Assembly: GCA_041491305.1 (NCBI GenBank)
Contig: JBGPUU010000001.1
Span: 15,706-79,705 of the forward strand
DNA: 64,000 nucleotides
Origin: Methanoperedens sp041491305
GTDB lineage: Archaea; Halobacteriota; Methanosarcinia; Methanosarcinales; Methanoperedenaceae
Direction: 5' to 3'
The notes below the pieces were generated by a model. The model was not told where the DNA came from. It ran no database searches and saw only the letters and a list, made by a program, of their open reading frames with translations. The position numbers and the translations under genes were made by a program. The first letter of the stretch is position 1; each line of letters starts with the position of its first letter. Positions 53,237 to 63,343 of the stretch are shown piece after piece.

Positions 53237-54028
53237 CTATGGCAGGTATCTTTTCTTTTCAGGATTGCTGACCGAATGATTAAAAGGTTGCGGGGGAAGA
53301 ATGGTAATATTTACAGTGGTATCCGTATGGCATCCTTCGCATGTCCAGTATCCTCTTGAAATGAATCTGCTTGAACCGTTTGCATTGCCCGGTGTTCGTC
53401 CGAATGGCTGGCTAATTCCATAGCTTGAGGACTGGTTGCTGGCCTGTAGATAAAATGGCTGGTGTGCGTTTGACTGGCTTAAATTATATCCTGCTGCCGT
53501 AATGTTGGGGAAACTCCCGAGAATCTGCGGGCTGTTATCGGAATAAATCCTGTTTCCGTGGCACCTGTCGTCATCGCATGTTATGACTGTTATTCCCGTA
53601 TGCGTGGTTGCGTTGAAGAGAGTGGCGTTATGGCAAAGCATGCAGATCTCGGCACTATCTATTTGTCCGTTCCTGTTCGCATCAAGGCTGACGTTTACCA
53701 ATATATTCAGGTTGCTTGAGTTCTGCCACTTTCGTTCAGAGATGTTCCAGTTCCATACAATATTATTATAATCAGTTATGGAATTTCCATTGTAACTTAT
53801 CCCGCCAATGGAAAGATATGAGGTGTAATTAGCATTTCCAGCCGCAGCTTTATGTTTTTCATAAACATATCCGCTATGCTCAACCTCAGATAATACATCG
53901 GTATGGCATTTCTCGCATGAAACACTGCTGTAAAAGGTGTGCTGCCCTGCAAGAAGAGAAACCGTATTGGGCATCACGTATAAACCCAATATCATCAAAG
54001 CAAAATATAATATGATTTTCCTGTTCAT
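53237..54028 (-). CDS. Multiheme c-type cytochrome, three CxxCH plus one CX4CH
   Basis: A signal peptide or anchor (IILYFALMILGLYVMPNTVS) is followed by CEKCH, CMLCH and CEGCH heme sites and an atypical CDDDRCH (CX4CH). The middle is rich in Asn, Ser and Tyr. ATG at 54028 is chosen, as it sits in front of the signal; the longer reading starts inside the neighbouring gene. Probably an extracytoplasmic electron carrier in the chain with the large cytochrome. It lies four bases after the next gene upstream. Confidence 0.88.
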   Translation of the reverse strand: MNRKIILYFALMILGLYVMPNTVSLLAGQHTFYSSVSCEKCHTDVLSEVEHSGYVYEKHKAAAGNANYTSYLSIGGISYNGNSITDYNNIVWNWNISERKWQNSSNLNILVNVSLDANRNGQIDSAEICMLCHNATLFNATTHTGITVITCDDDRCHGNRIYSDNSPQILGSFPNITAAGYNLSQSNAHQPFYLQASNQSSSYGISQPFGRTPGNANGSSRFISRGYWTCEGCHTDTTVNITILPPQPFNHSVSNPEKKRYLP

Positions 54029-54032
54029 CTTA

Positions 54033-54470
54033 TCACCCCGAACTGTTTGCAAAGAATTGTTTTGCATGCCTGTACAGGGTCGCAGTATCGCCGGTTATGT
54101 AATGGGCCGACTGGTTCAACCCGCTGACGTTATTGCCGCCGTCATTGTGAATAGTGATATTTCCTGCATCATCATAATTTGAATGGCAGTTGGTGCAGTA
54201 GATATTCTTTGTAAGGTTATGCGCTGCATTGATATTGTAAATTTCAGTACTGTTAGGATTATAGCCATGGCATATACATCCCGCATTGGCGTGGGCGCTC
54301 ACGCTCACGATTGATACCTTTGTAGGATGGCATTTTATGCAGAAATCTGTTGCTGTTGTTGTGTTTTTATAGACCGTATGGCTTCCTGAGAATATCGCGT
54401 ATGTTGTAAACATGGAGGCGGCTAACAGTACCCCGAAAATCGCAAACAGTAACAATATTTTCTTATCCAT
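54033..54470 (-). CDS. Small c-type cytochrome, two CxxCH and one CXCH
   Basis: An N-terminal anchor (ILLLFAIFGVLLAASMFTTY) is followed by CIKCH, then GCICHGY with only one residue between the cysteines, then CTNCH, with extra His residues that may serve as distal ligands. 145 residues. The CXCH may be a degenerate site or a rare heme motif. It is placed between the giant cytochrome and the four-site cytochrome, all on the minus strand. Confidence 0.85.
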   Translation of the reverse strand: MDKKILLLFAIFGVLLAASMFTTYAIFSGSHTVYKNTTTATDFCIKCHPTKVSIVSVSAHANAGCICHGYNPNSTEIYNINAAHNLTKNIYCTNCHSNYDDAGNITIHNDGGNNVSGLNQSAHYITGDTATLYRHAKQFFANSSG

Positions 54471-54477
54471 ATTTACC

Positions 54478-57400
54478 TCATGAATATACCTTGTCCGGAT
54501 ATGTATGACAGTAATTACAATCTATGGTCTTATTGTAACCATAAGTGGCAATTGCGTTATTATAATATGACGAATCATGGCAGACGGTGCAGTCAGTGAT
54601 ATTTACAACATTTATTCCATTGTAATTATATGTGCTCGGACTGCTTGTTATGTTATGCCTGTCTGTCTCATTCTTTGGATCACTCTGGTAGGCATGGCAG
54701 TCCTCGCATGCTTTTCTTGCGCCAATGTTATTATGTCCTTTCGTGTGGCAGTCCTGGCATGCCAATGAACCGTGCGGGCTCCCACTGAACATGGTCTGGT
54801 TCACGAATTTGTCCGGAGAACCTACCCCATTCATGTATTCATAGCTGAAATGGCAGCTTGTGCATAACCCTGTGTTTACATTATGAACAAATTCTTTTAT
54901 AGTGCCGTCAGACAGGGATTTACCATGGCAGCCCTTGCACGTGGTATCGTTATAATCAGGTGTCAGGGAATGGTTATAATAGCCGCTCAAATTGTAAGGT
55001 GAATAGATTGAGGAGTTCGTAATCTCAGGAGGGACTGAAAGATTGACGCCGGTAAAGGCCTGAGTCATGTTTATGTAGATCATTCCGCTGTTTGAATAAC
55101 CCTGATAGTGACATCCTGCACACCAGTTGCCGTTACCGGAAATCTGGGAATCCATAATGTTACTTCCGCTCCAGTTGGAGGGTCTTCCAAGGCCTGTTGC
55201 ATTATGTTTTGAGTCGCCGTGGCAATAATCGCACATACTCTCCTGGCTTGTATTAGTCCAATACCCCTGCTGCGTGCCGTTCCAGAAAGAACTATTCAGC
55301 GAGCTATTGCCATGCTGGACTGTAGAGACTTTTGGAGGCGTTTTTGACAGCTTTGAATCCAATGTATTTTGCTGGTGGCAATCGGTGCAATTTACAGCGC
55401 TCTGGTTCCCGGTATCATATGTGCCATCAGGCTTGAGATATGTCATCGGATGGATATTTTTCTTATCCGGACCTGTATGGCATTCCGTGCAATTGACCGA
55501 ATTGTTGTGCATTTCTTTATATGTTGTCACCGCTCCGGTATAATTTATGGTGCCATTTGATACATTCAGTCCATGGCAGGCCAGGCAATATGAACTGTTT
55601 ATATTGTTGATTTCAGGTTTAATTAATTGAGCGCCGTGCAGTGATGAATTTGTACTATTGTGACATTCGTTTACACTGCATGACGGGTTTGAGGAATTGT
55701 ATCTCAGGCTGTGATTGGAAATGCTACTATTGGCAACGTCCTGGAATACGCTGCTGAATTCACCTGTTGCATTTCTGTGGCAGTATATACAATAATCATA
55801 ACTTCCCGCGGTGATTCCAAAGTTTGACCTGTTAGTGCCGTAATGGTAGAAGCTCGTGTTTCCTCCGCTAACACCAACCCCGTCGCTTGCGAATGAGCCA
55901 TAATCCGTATCATTATTGGGAGTTATCATTCCGGAAACATTTTCATGGCATCCCAGGCAGGAGGCAAGGTCGCTCGTCCGGTTATCCAGAGCACTGATAT
56001 TTGTGCCGTTCCTGTAATGGTTGGATATAATCGTTGCATTGTATGCTCCTGCATTGCTTCCATTTGCTAAGTGGCAGTCCGGGCAGGTATAGGGTGTATC
56101 TCTCTTATCCGGATGTGTGTTGTTAGCTACTGCGTAGCCGCTTGAGTTATGGCATGCCCAGCAGCTTGCGTTTATACCGTAGCCTGAAGCGTTATTGCTG
56201 TTCAAGTTTGCATGCACGGATATGCTGAAATTCGAGCCGTCTATGTAATTCAGGCCAGTGAAGTTCTGGGGATTGGACTTGTTATGGCAGTCAAGGCATC
56301 CGGGACCGCCGCCGAGCACTACTTCGTTTGAATGGAAATCAACCGGTATGCTCTGGTTTCTGGTATGACAGGCATAGCATGAATCGCTGCTTATTGTAAA
56401 TCTATTCCCGAACATGTTGCTGGCGTTTACCTGCAAAGCATTGCCCCATCCATTTCTTATTGTTTCAACACTCTGGTTGTGGCAGAACAGGCAGTTCGTG
56501 GTAGTGGGCATGCGGTCTATGGGAACTGTCCAGTGAGGTGGATCGTACTTGCCACCTGGTCCATCCGGGTAGTTATACTGTGCATAGTAACCACCGAAAT
56601 TAGATTTGTTGAAATAAGGGGCTGCGTGACAGGTTCCTTCCCCGGTGACTGCATTGTAACTATAGCAAGTTGTGGGATATGTATCAGTGCCGCCCTGTGA
56701 GGGTACGCTTACGTTTGTGCCCGTTATGCTGGAATAATTCGTGTGGGAATAAACATAAGGCAGCGTATTGTTGATGTCGCTTCTCAGGGAATAGAAAGCT
56801 GTCCTGTTCGGTCCTGTGAATATGGAGCTTACGTTTATGTGACAGTTTTCGCAAAGTTTAACACTCTGGAGGTTAGCTGTGATCAAGCTGGGATTTCCAG
56901 TGCCGTGGCAGGCATAGCAGTCTGACCCGTCCAGGGTGGCTGAATTATTTTCCCAGTCAAATCCTCCGCTTGTCTCCCAGCCGCCGTGTATTATCCAGGG
57001 AAGCCGCAAGGGTTGGGAGTGTAAGGTTGTTGCATTGGTACCGTTGTGGCAGTTGCCACAGGACTGGGTTTTTGCAGGATGTCTTGTGATAATGGCGTAC
57101 CATTCCGTTGCATTTACCTGGGATTTGTGACACAGCGAGCAGTCGATGCTGTTTTTGATAAGGCTTGTATTGGTGGAGTAGTGGGATATATTGGAATAGA
57201 TGGCATCTATATTGTCGCCACCATTTATATAAAAACCACTTGTATTAAAACCACCCATGCTTTTTATGTGGCAGGCGGCGCAATCTACCGAAGAGTTCCA
57301 GAAATCCGAGGTTATCTTGTAGATATCCGTGGTATAGTTCGCCGGGATATGATTGTATATTTTCTTTTCAGTCAGGTCATTAATCCTGCCAGCATTGGTG

Positions 57401-58923
57401 TATGTGAGGTTTACAGTCGCGTTATGGCATGCAACGCAGCCGGTAACTATTATTGTGGTGTTAAACTCTGTGCCGTTGGTATGGCAAGCCCAGCAGGCTT
57501 TGTCCACTAAATCCGAAAGCTCGGTCGTATTGGTTGCATTCCGGTTTAGATATTTATGGGTTGAATTCGAGGACGAATTCATTGATGAAACATCCACTTT
57601 AGCTATCGAATTTGTAGTATTTGATACGCCATGGCAATTAACACAGTCAGAAATACTCCCGCCCGGATGCGATATTACAAGCGATTCCTGCCCTGATATA
57701 GCAAAAGGGGACAGCGAACCGGTGCCGGCGCTTAACGTGCTGTTTGTAATGTCCCGGATAGTTTCAAGCTGCTCCCATTGTGTAACATTCCAGTGATATA
57801 TAAAAAGTGTCCTTTCATCTATATTGTTAAGTTCGGCTTTGTTGTAGTGTATTGTTATTTCAGCAGATGAAAAAGATATATTCTCCGCGCTTATCTCCAC
57901 ATATTTTACAACCCTTCCCGGAACCGGAACAGACACAGGGTTTCTTTTCCCGAAATCATCGAGAATGACTTTTCCTTTCCCGTGAACTGAAGCATTTTCC
58001 AGTTTCAGGGCGGCATTTTTTGTGGGGATTGCATCAATTTTAAAGATTTTTGGATTATCCGGTGCTGCACTGGCTACTGGTATAAAAAAATCAAGGATTG
58101 AATAAAAAAATACTGCAGGCCCGGTGATAATCGGGAAAGCCACTCCGATTAGCCCGGAACTGTTTACCTTACGATAAGATTTGACAAGCGAATTATTTTC
58201 AAATATCTCGACTGTTGAATTGACAAGAGAACCTGATGTATCTATGACATTGATATCCCACTCCGGGGAAGGTGCCACAATCGCAAAGACTGACAAGGAA
58301 TTCACTGTTGTACTAATGACATTATTTGCTACATCGATTTTTGTCGGCAGTTCGTTCCAAACCTGCCCGGCATTATCGTAACTGTAAATAGTAAGATTAT
58401 TCACATCCAACCCTTTGACTTCCGTATCAGTGAATTTTATTGATATATCAACGTTAGAAAAAGAAACGCCGCCGGAATTGACTTCTACATACTTTACCGG
58501 CGTGCCGGGCGCTGATACATTTACGCTCCCGGGCTGGTTAATGCCGTAATTTTCCAGCACCACCCTTCCTTTTGGTGATTCCCCTGAAATCCGAAGATTG
58601 ATTGATAATCCCTTGTTGGCAAAATCATCATAACTGATTACAGCGCCAGGAATTCCGTGCCAGCTTATAAGATTGACATTCGGTCTTGGCGGTCCGCTTG
58701 ATACCCCTTCCCCGCTTAACGATATTGCACCGGTTAACGGATTTCCTGCGGCATCTGTGAATGTTATCTCGCCGCTTGTTTTTAGCGCTTCGGTCCGGGT
58801 TGGTATTGGAGGGAAATACAATAAAGCCGCAGCTATACCTGATAAAACTACAAACACAAGTATTATGAGCCTGGTTTTAGAGAGCCCTGCTCTATCCCGT
58901 AAAATATCCATTTTTTTGACCAT
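54478..58923 (-). CDS. Giant multiheme c-type cytochrome (about 28 heme sites)
   Basis: 1481 residues with an N-terminal membrane anchor (LIILVFVVLSGIAAALLYFP). Residues 40-430 hold two beta-rich units ending like the PGF-pre-PGF module (DISIKFTDTEVKGLDVNNL to SLSVFAIV, and AEITIHYNKAELNNIDERTL to SLSPFAIS). From residue about 440 to the end I count 26 CxxCH motifs plus a CSVNECH (CX4CH) and a CYSYNAVTGEGTCH (CX11CH). Many NxT/S sequons. This kind of surface cytochrome conducts electrons through the S-layer in ANME archaea. No hydrophobic C-terminus. Next to two smaller cytochromes and the System II maturation genes. Confidence 0.93.
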   Translation of the reverse strand: MVKKMDILRDRAGLSKTRLIILVFVVLSGIAAALLYFPPIPTRTEALKTSGEITFTDAAGNPLTGAISLSGEGVSSGPPRPNVNLISWHGIPGAVISYDDFANKGLSINLRISGESPKGRVVLENYGINQPGSVNVSAPGTPVKYVEVNSGGVSFSNVDISIKFTDTEVKGLDVNNLTIYSYDNAGQVWNELPTKIDVANNVISTTVNSLSVFAIVAPSPEWDINVIDTSGSLVNSTVEIFENNSLVKSYRKVNSSGLIGVAFPIITGPAVFFYSILDFFIPVASAAPDNPKIFKIDAIPTKNAALKLENASVHGKGKVILDDFGKRNPVSVPVPGRVVKYVEISAENISFSSAEITIHYNKAELNNIDERTLFIYHWNVTQWEQLETIRDITNSTLSAGTGSLSPFAISGQESLVISHPGGSISDCVNCHGVSNTTNSIAKVDVSSMNSSSNSTHKYLNRNATNTTELSDLVDKACWACHTNGTEFNTTIIVTGCVACHNATVNLTYTNAGRINDLTEKKIYNHIPANYTTDIYKITSDFWNSSVDCAACHIKSMGGFNTSGFYINGGDNIDAIYSNISHYSTNTSLIKNSIDCSLCHKSQVNATEWYAIITRHPAKTQSCGNCHNGTNATTLHSQPLRLPWIIHGGWETSGGFDWENNSATLDGSDCYACHGTGNPSLITANLQSVKLCENCHINVSSIFTGPNRTAFYSLRSDINNTLPYVYSHTNYSSITGTNVSVPSQGGTDTYPTTCYSYNAVTGEGTCHAAPYFNKSNFGGYYAQYNYPDGPGGKYDPPHWTVPIDRMPTTTNCLFCHNQSVETIRNGWGNALQVNASNMFGNRFTISSDSCYACHTRNQSIPVDFHSNEVVLGGGPGCLDCHNKSNPQNFTGLNYIDGSNFSISVHANLNSNNASGYGINASCWACHNSSGYAVANNTHPDKRDTPYTCPDCHLANGSNAGAYNATIISNHYRNGTNISALDNRTSDLASCLGCHENVSGMITPNNDTDYGSFASDGVGVSGGNTSFYHYGTNRSNFGITAGSYDYCIYCHRNATGEFSSVFQDVANSSISNHSLRYNSSNPSCSVNECHNSTNSSLHGAQLIKPEINNINSSYCLACHGLNVSNGTINYTGAVTTYKEMHNNSVNCTECHTGPDKKNIHPMTYLKPDGTYDTGNQSAVNCTDCHQQNTLDSKLSKTPPKVSTVQHGNSSLNSSFWNGTQQGYWTNTSQESMCDYCHGDSKHNATGLGRPSNWSGSNIMDSQISGNGNWCAGCHYQGYSNSGMIYINMTQAFTGVNLSVPPEITNSSIYSPYNLSGYYNHSLTPDYNDTTCKGCHGKSLSDGTIKEFVHNVNTGLCTSCHFSYEYMNGVGSPDKFVNQTMFSGSPHGSLACQDCHTKGHNNIGARKACEDCHAYQSDPKNETDRHNITSSPSTYNYNGINVVNITDCTVCHDSSYYNNAIATYGYNKTIDCNYCHTYPDKVYS

Positions 58924-59083
58924 GGGGTTTCTACATTGTTTTCATTCCAATCCTGTTTTCCTATCACCTTAATTGTTATTTATGTGCGTCCAAAATAAAT
59001 AGGTTTACATGATTTTAATTAATTACATGAACATTTATTATCAATCCGGAACCCGGCTTTTGGGAATGTTTTGAATGGCATTA

Positions 59084-59920
59084 TCACGATGTTAAATAAT
59101 CCGTATGACGTCCGCTGTATACATACCCGACACCGAATGCGGAAAATGCAAGTACGAAGATGCTGAAAATAATCAGCCATGCAATCCTTTTTCCGGTCCA
59201 TCCCGCGTTCATCCGCAGGTGCAGGCAAATCCCGTATGTGAACCATGAAATTAAAGACCATGTCTCGATGGGGTCCCAGCCCCAGTACCTGCCCCATGTC
59301 TGGTTTGCCCAAATTGCTCCTGCCGCTATCATTATAGTAAGGGCGAAAAATCCCATCGCCACGAAATGATACATAAGATCGTCCATTGTTCTTAATCCGG
59401 GAAGCCTTTCGTAAAATGAATCCTGGATTCCGGTATTTAACTGCTTCTCTTTCAATATATAAAGAGCAGCAGTGGCTGCCGCAACCATTACCGACCCGAA
59501 GCCAAGGCTTGCAAAACCTACATGGGCTATCAGCCAGTAACTCTGGAGAGAAGCCGGTATCATCTGGATATCCCTTGAATAAGTCGAACCTATAGCCATC
59601 AGCAAAAAGGATGCAGGCAGCACTATAAATCCTGCAATCTTAATCTTTTCATATTTTTGCTGCGAAAATAAGAATATAACTACTGAAAACCATGCATATT
59701 TTGATAAAACCTCGTACATACTGATGTAGGGACCGTGCCCGGTTTCTATCCACCGAAGGGCTATGGAAACACTGTGGAACAACAAGCCGGCAAACGCGGT
59801 ACTGACTGCAAGATTTATTCTTTCTTCTTTCTTGAAAACAAGGCAGTACAGGTATATAGCCGAACTGAGCGCATAAAGCACTGCAGCGGCCACGTAGATA
59901 ATCCATTCAGTCTGTGCCAT
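59084..59920 (-). CDS. ccsA: Cytochrome c assembly protein, CcsA/CcmC-type heme handler
   Basis: 278 residues and about eight helices. The heme-handling WWD-type segment is WGRYWGWDPIETWSLISWFT near residue 215, flanked by conserved His (LIAHVGFASLGFGS, YHFVAMGFF, CLHLRMN). With ResB it forms the System II synthetase that exports heme and attaches it to CxxCH sites outside the membrane. Its start overlaps the end of the resB gene by 14 bases, giving a tight operon. Confidence 0.92.
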   Translation of the reverse strand: MAQTEWIIYVAAAVLYALSSAIYLYCLVFKKEERINLAVSTAFAGLLFHSVSIALRWIETGHGPYISMYEVLSKYAWFSVVIFLFSQQKYEKIKIAGFIVLPASFLLMAIGSTYSRDIQMIPASLQSYWLIAHVGFASLGFGSVMVAAATAALYILKEKQLNTGIQDSFYERLPGLRTMDDLMYHFVAMGFFALTIMIAAGAIWANQTWGRYWGWDPIETWSLISWFTYGICLHLRMNAGWTGKRIAWLIIFSIFVLAFSAFGVGYVYSGRHTDYLTS

Positions 59921-61319
59921 GTAACCTCTTCATTTTATCGACAATACCTGAATATTCTTCTTCATATAAAGACCTGAACTTATCAGCCCGCCCCCCGATA
60001 TAAATCTCCATTGCATCGGAATCACTGACAACCTCAACCCATATCCTCTTAGGGATTATAAAGAAAGATAACATGAGGCTGAATATCATAAATCCGACTC
60101 CCGCATACACAAGAAGCGTCCCGTCATCCTTCACCACGTAGAAATTACTCCAGTATTTTATATCATAAAATCCCAGGGTTCTGTCATAGCCAAGGTAATT
60201 ATCGTGTATTTTTATTGTATCATTCAGCCTGAGCGTACCATCGTATATCTGCTTTCCCCCGTCAAATATCCTCAAAAACATGATTGGTGTTTTTTCGGCT
60301 TCGGATTCCATTAGTTGTCCTGTTAAAGGCGCAGTCATGTATACCATCAATCCCCCTTCAAGACCCGTATTCCCCATTTGGAAAGATGAGACATACCTCC
60401 CGCTGTTATCGAGGTCTTGTGCGGTTATATACGAGCCGGAATATACCGTCCCGTCCGGATTCTTCAACAACAGCAGCGGCGCAAGACCATAGACATTCCC
60501 AAGAAACGTGTATCCATTATAAGTCATCATGTGATTTGAAAATACAATATCAGTTTTCATCTTCTGGCCATTCTCTATTATAGAAAGCTCGCCTGCTGCT
60601 CCGCGAGGCGTATTTGTTTCATCCTTGTAATCAGGGAAGAATTTCAGAAGTGAAATACCGAATCCCTGGTGGTTTTCGTTAAAAAAATGACCCTCGTTGA
60701 TAAACATATAGTTCGCGTGCTCTTCTTCCAGGGTCTGCCCTTCTATTAATCGCATATCCCCTTCCATCCTGCCCAAACTTCCGTAAACCACAGCTATTAT
60801 GATGAAAAGTATGCTGATGTGAAACAGCGATGTGCCCAGTATCCCGAACCTGTTTTTTTCCGCAAGAATGCAATTCCCCTGCTGCCGTACCTTATACCCT
60901 GCTGACTTAAGTAAAGAACCCGTTTCAGAAATAACACTATTGCTATCTTTTTTTGTTTTAATTACCGAGCTGTTCTCAAGTCCTGTAATGTATGCCTTTT
61001 TCTGGAATTGCTGGGCGTTGAGCCTTCGAAAAGCGCTTTTCAGCATCGTTCTTGTGCAGAAAAGAGTATTAACGACAAGGAGCGCCACTATGCTTAAAAA
61101 TATAACTGATGAATAAAGATGGGTAAAACCGATTTTCTCAAAGGTTTCAGCCTGCCCCGGATTCGTAGATTTCCATTTATCATATACGTCAGGTTTGAGC
61201 TGCGATTGCTGGGGTACATAGGTCCCGATTATCGAAAATACGATAATGAGAGTAATAAGAACTATCGCAAGTTTTCTGGAGCTAAAAAAAGTAGCGATTT
61301 TCCCGGTACTAAAATCCAT
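59907..61319 (-). CDS. resB: ResB/Ccs1-type cytochrome c biogenesis protein
   Basis: 470 residues. Three N-terminal helices (KLAIVLITLIIVFSIIGTYV, IFLSIVALLVVNTLFCTRTM, LFHISILFIIIAVVYGSLGR), a large beta-rich outer domain and a last helix (YAGVGFMIFSLMLSFFIIPK), which is the ResB plan. The GTYVPQQ after the first helix is a typical family block. It works with CcsA to ligate heme. It is needed for the many cytochromes encoded alongside. The gene is first in the maturation unit. Confidence 0.92.
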   Translation of the reverse strand: MDFSTGKIATFFSSRKLAIVLITLIIVFSIIGTYVPQQSQLKPDVYDKWKSTNPGQAETFEKIGFTHLYSSVIFLSIVALLVVNTLFCTRTMLKSAFRRLNAQQFQKKAYITGLENSSVIKTKKDSNSVISETGSLLKSAGYKVRQQGNCILAEKNRFGILGTSLFHISILFIIIAVVYGSLGRMEGDMRLIEGQTLEEEHANYMFINEGHFFNENHQGFGISLLKFFPDYKDETNTPRGAAGELSIIENGQKMKTDIVFSNHMMTYNGYTFLGNVYGLAPLLLLKNPDGTVYSGSYITAQDLDNSGRYVSSFQMGNTGLEGGLMVYMTAPLTGQLMESEAEKTPIMFLRIFDGGKQIYDGTLRLNDTIKIHDNYLGYDRTLGFYDIKYWSNFYVVKDDGTLLVYAGVGFMIFSLMLSFFIIPKRIWVEVVSDSDAMEIYIGGRADKFRSLYEEEYSGIVDKMKRLHGTD

Positions 61320-61403
61320 TATTTTATCTTTCCTGACTTATCTTACTATACCCTTGATAAGTAGATATAAATAACTTTGCAGACGATGTAAACGTAAACT
61401 AAA

Positions 61404-61871
61404 ATGACGCCTCTAAATAAAATAATCGTCCTGATTGCCGTGGGTTCAGTTCTCGTTTTATCGGCAGCCTGGTGGGATTCACAATCAGGAAACAATTCGG
61501 CTTTTATCAAACTTGGCGGTGTTTCATTTCATACATCAATAGAACCTGGAATCACAGAGGCAAAGAACTCAAGCAAACCTGTTTTCCTGTATTTCAGGTC
61601 GGAAACGTGTTACTGGTGCATAAGATTTGAAAATGAAGCTTTATCTGATAAAAGGGTCATCGATAAACTCAATAATAATTTTGTTCTTATTTCGATTGAT
61701 ACATTCAAACAAAAAAATGTTTCCCTGAATCTCAATGTACGAACCACCCCGTATATGATTTTCTTTACAAAAGACGGCGAAGAGATATCAAGAATCCCGG
61801 GTTACCTGCAAACTGATGATTTCCTTGTACAATTAAATTCCGTATCGGACAAACTCAACCGGAGCTCTTAG
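61404..61871 (+). CDS. Membrane-anchored thioredoxin-fold protein (CYWC)
   Basis: An N-terminal anchor (IIVLIAVGSVLVLSAAWW) is followed by a thioredoxin-like domain with FLYFRSETCYWCIRFENEAL, VLISIDT, the cis-Pro strand RTTPYMIFFTKDGEE and a C-terminal helix. The CYWC and the following sequence fit the DUF255/thioredoxin_7 group. It could reduce apocytochrome cysteines, as CcdA does from inside. Divergent from resB, convergent with the radical SAM gene, whose end overlaps its last 17 bases. Confidence 0.85.
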   Translation: MTPLNKIIVLIAVGSVLVLSAAWWDSQSGNNSAFIKLGGVSFHTSIEPGITEAKNSSKPVFLYFRSETCYWCIRFENEALSDKRVIDKLNNNFVLISIDTFKQKNVSLNLNVRTTPYMIFFTKDGEEISRIPGYLQTDDFLVQLNSVSDKLNRSS

Positions 61872-63315
61872 TTGCGGTTATATATTTTTCAATAAACTTC
61901 CGAACCTCAGGAGGCATCTCGCCTTTCATCTGGTTTGAGAGGTAAGAATCGTTGATGAGCAGCCGCGTGACCTCTATCATGTAGTTTTTCTTGAATTCAC
62001 TCATCTCCTCAATTTTTTCAAGCTTTCCCATGTAAAAATCCCGGAATCCCTTTAAAAGATGAATATTTAGTTCCTCCCGCGTCATGTTAATGGGCTTGAC
62101 TATCGGTTCGATAAGATTGTATTTTGAATAATCAAATTCCTCTATGAATGGTGCAAGTTCAGGATAAATATCAGAATAAGGCCATGGGGCAATTGCAAGG
62201 AAAAACGCAAGGTCAGGATTATAGTACTGCGCCAGTTTTCGTGCCGTCTCTATGGATCCGGGCGTTTCTTCAGGCATCCCGAGGACAAAGGACGTTTCCG
62301 AAATAATCCCGGTATTGTTTATCAATTCAATCGCTTCCCTTGACTGCTCTACCCTGATATTTTTCTGATAGCGGTCAAGCGTATCCTGGCTTGCGGATTC
62401 TGCTCCCACGTAAATATGCAGGATTCCCGCTTTTTTGTATTTATCAATTATATCCTTATCACGCAGGATGTCGTCCACCCTTGTTTCCATCAATATTTCA
62501 AGGTCAAGTTCTTTCGCGATAAGAAGATCAAGGATTTTTTCCCACCGTTTGCGGTCATACGTCGGTGTTTCATCGGCTATCATGGCAACATCCACGCCGT
62601 AATTGCTGTTTAAGAATTCAAGCTCGGATACGAAGTTTTCAGGGCTTCTCCCTCTCCATTTCTCCCTCCAGAAAAGACGCTGCGAACAGAATGTGCATTT
62701 CTGGGTACAGCCCCTTGAAGAACTTACGACTGCAAGTGTGGAATTTTTCTTTGTCTTGAATGTATAATCCTTCCACTCTATAAGGTTCCATGCCGCAGGC
62801 ATTACGTCCAGATTTGATACGAGCGGCCGTTCTTTCGTGCAGATGGTTTTCCCATCCCGCACATAAGCAATTCCCGCGACATCCGGGCTTAATCCTTCGA
62901 AAACCTGGCTGAGAAGTTCTGATGTGGTGATTTCACCTTCGCCGCGTATTATATAATCTACAACGCTGCTCTCTTTTTGCAGGATTTCCTTCCAGCAGAA
63001 CGTGGGATGTATGCCTCCAAGGAGCGTAATTATTTCCGGGTTAACCTCTTTAGCAATTCTTAGAACCGAAATAGCATCGTAAAGGCTTGATGTATATGCC
63101 GCTGTGCCCACTACATCCGGATTGGTTTCTTTTATGCGCCTTTTGATGTCGTCAAAAGTATGATATTTTGACATCGCATCGTATATGCTGACCTCATACC
63201 CGGCTTTTTGCAGGCTTCCGGCAACGTACACCATGCCAAGAGGCATCCATGTGCCTGCGGATTCGAGTACGCCGCAGTGGTATGGCGGTGTTATTAACAG
63301 GACTTTATTGGACAT
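61855..63315 (-). CDS. B12-binding-domain radical SAM protein (BchE-like)
   Basis: Residues 1-140 form a cobalamin-binding-like Rossmann domain (VLLITPPYHCGVLESAGTWM, TNPDVVGTAAYTSS, TLLGGIHPTF). The radical SAM cluster motif is VVSSSRGCTQKCTFCSQRLF. HIYVGAESASQDTLDRYQKN and SFVLGMPEETPGSI are the later SAM-barrel motifs. Family members include the Mg-protoporphyrin cyclase BchE and many methylases or cyclases. ATG at 63315 gives MSNKVLLITPP. The cytochrome context might suggest heme or lipid modification, but this is a guess. Confidence 0.88.
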   Translation of the reverse strand: MSNKVLLITPPYHCGVLESAGTWMPLGMVYVAGSLQKAGYEVSIYDAMSKYHTFDDIKRRIKETNPDVVGTAAYTSSLYDAISVLRIAKEVNPEIITLLGGIHPTFCWKEILQKESSVVDYIIRGEGEITTSELLSQVFEGLSPDVAGIAYVRDGKTICTKERPLVSNLDVMPAAWNLIEWKDYTFKTKKNSTLAVVSSSRGCTQKCTFCSQRLFWREKWRGRSPENFVSELEFLNSNYGVDVAMIADETPTYDRKRWEKILDLLIAKELDLEILMETRVDDILRDKDIIDKYKKAGILHIYVGAESASQDTLDRYQKNIRVEQSREAIELINNTGIISETSFVLGMPEETPGSIETARKLAQYYNPDLAFFLAIAPWPYSDIYPELAPFIEEFDYSKYNLIEPIVKPINMTREELNIHLLKGFRDFYMGKLEKIEEMSEFKKNYMIEVTRLLINDSYLSNQMKGEMPPEVRKFIEKYITATKSSG

Positions 63316-63343
63316 TTCGTTTCTTTGAATACCGCTATGATAA

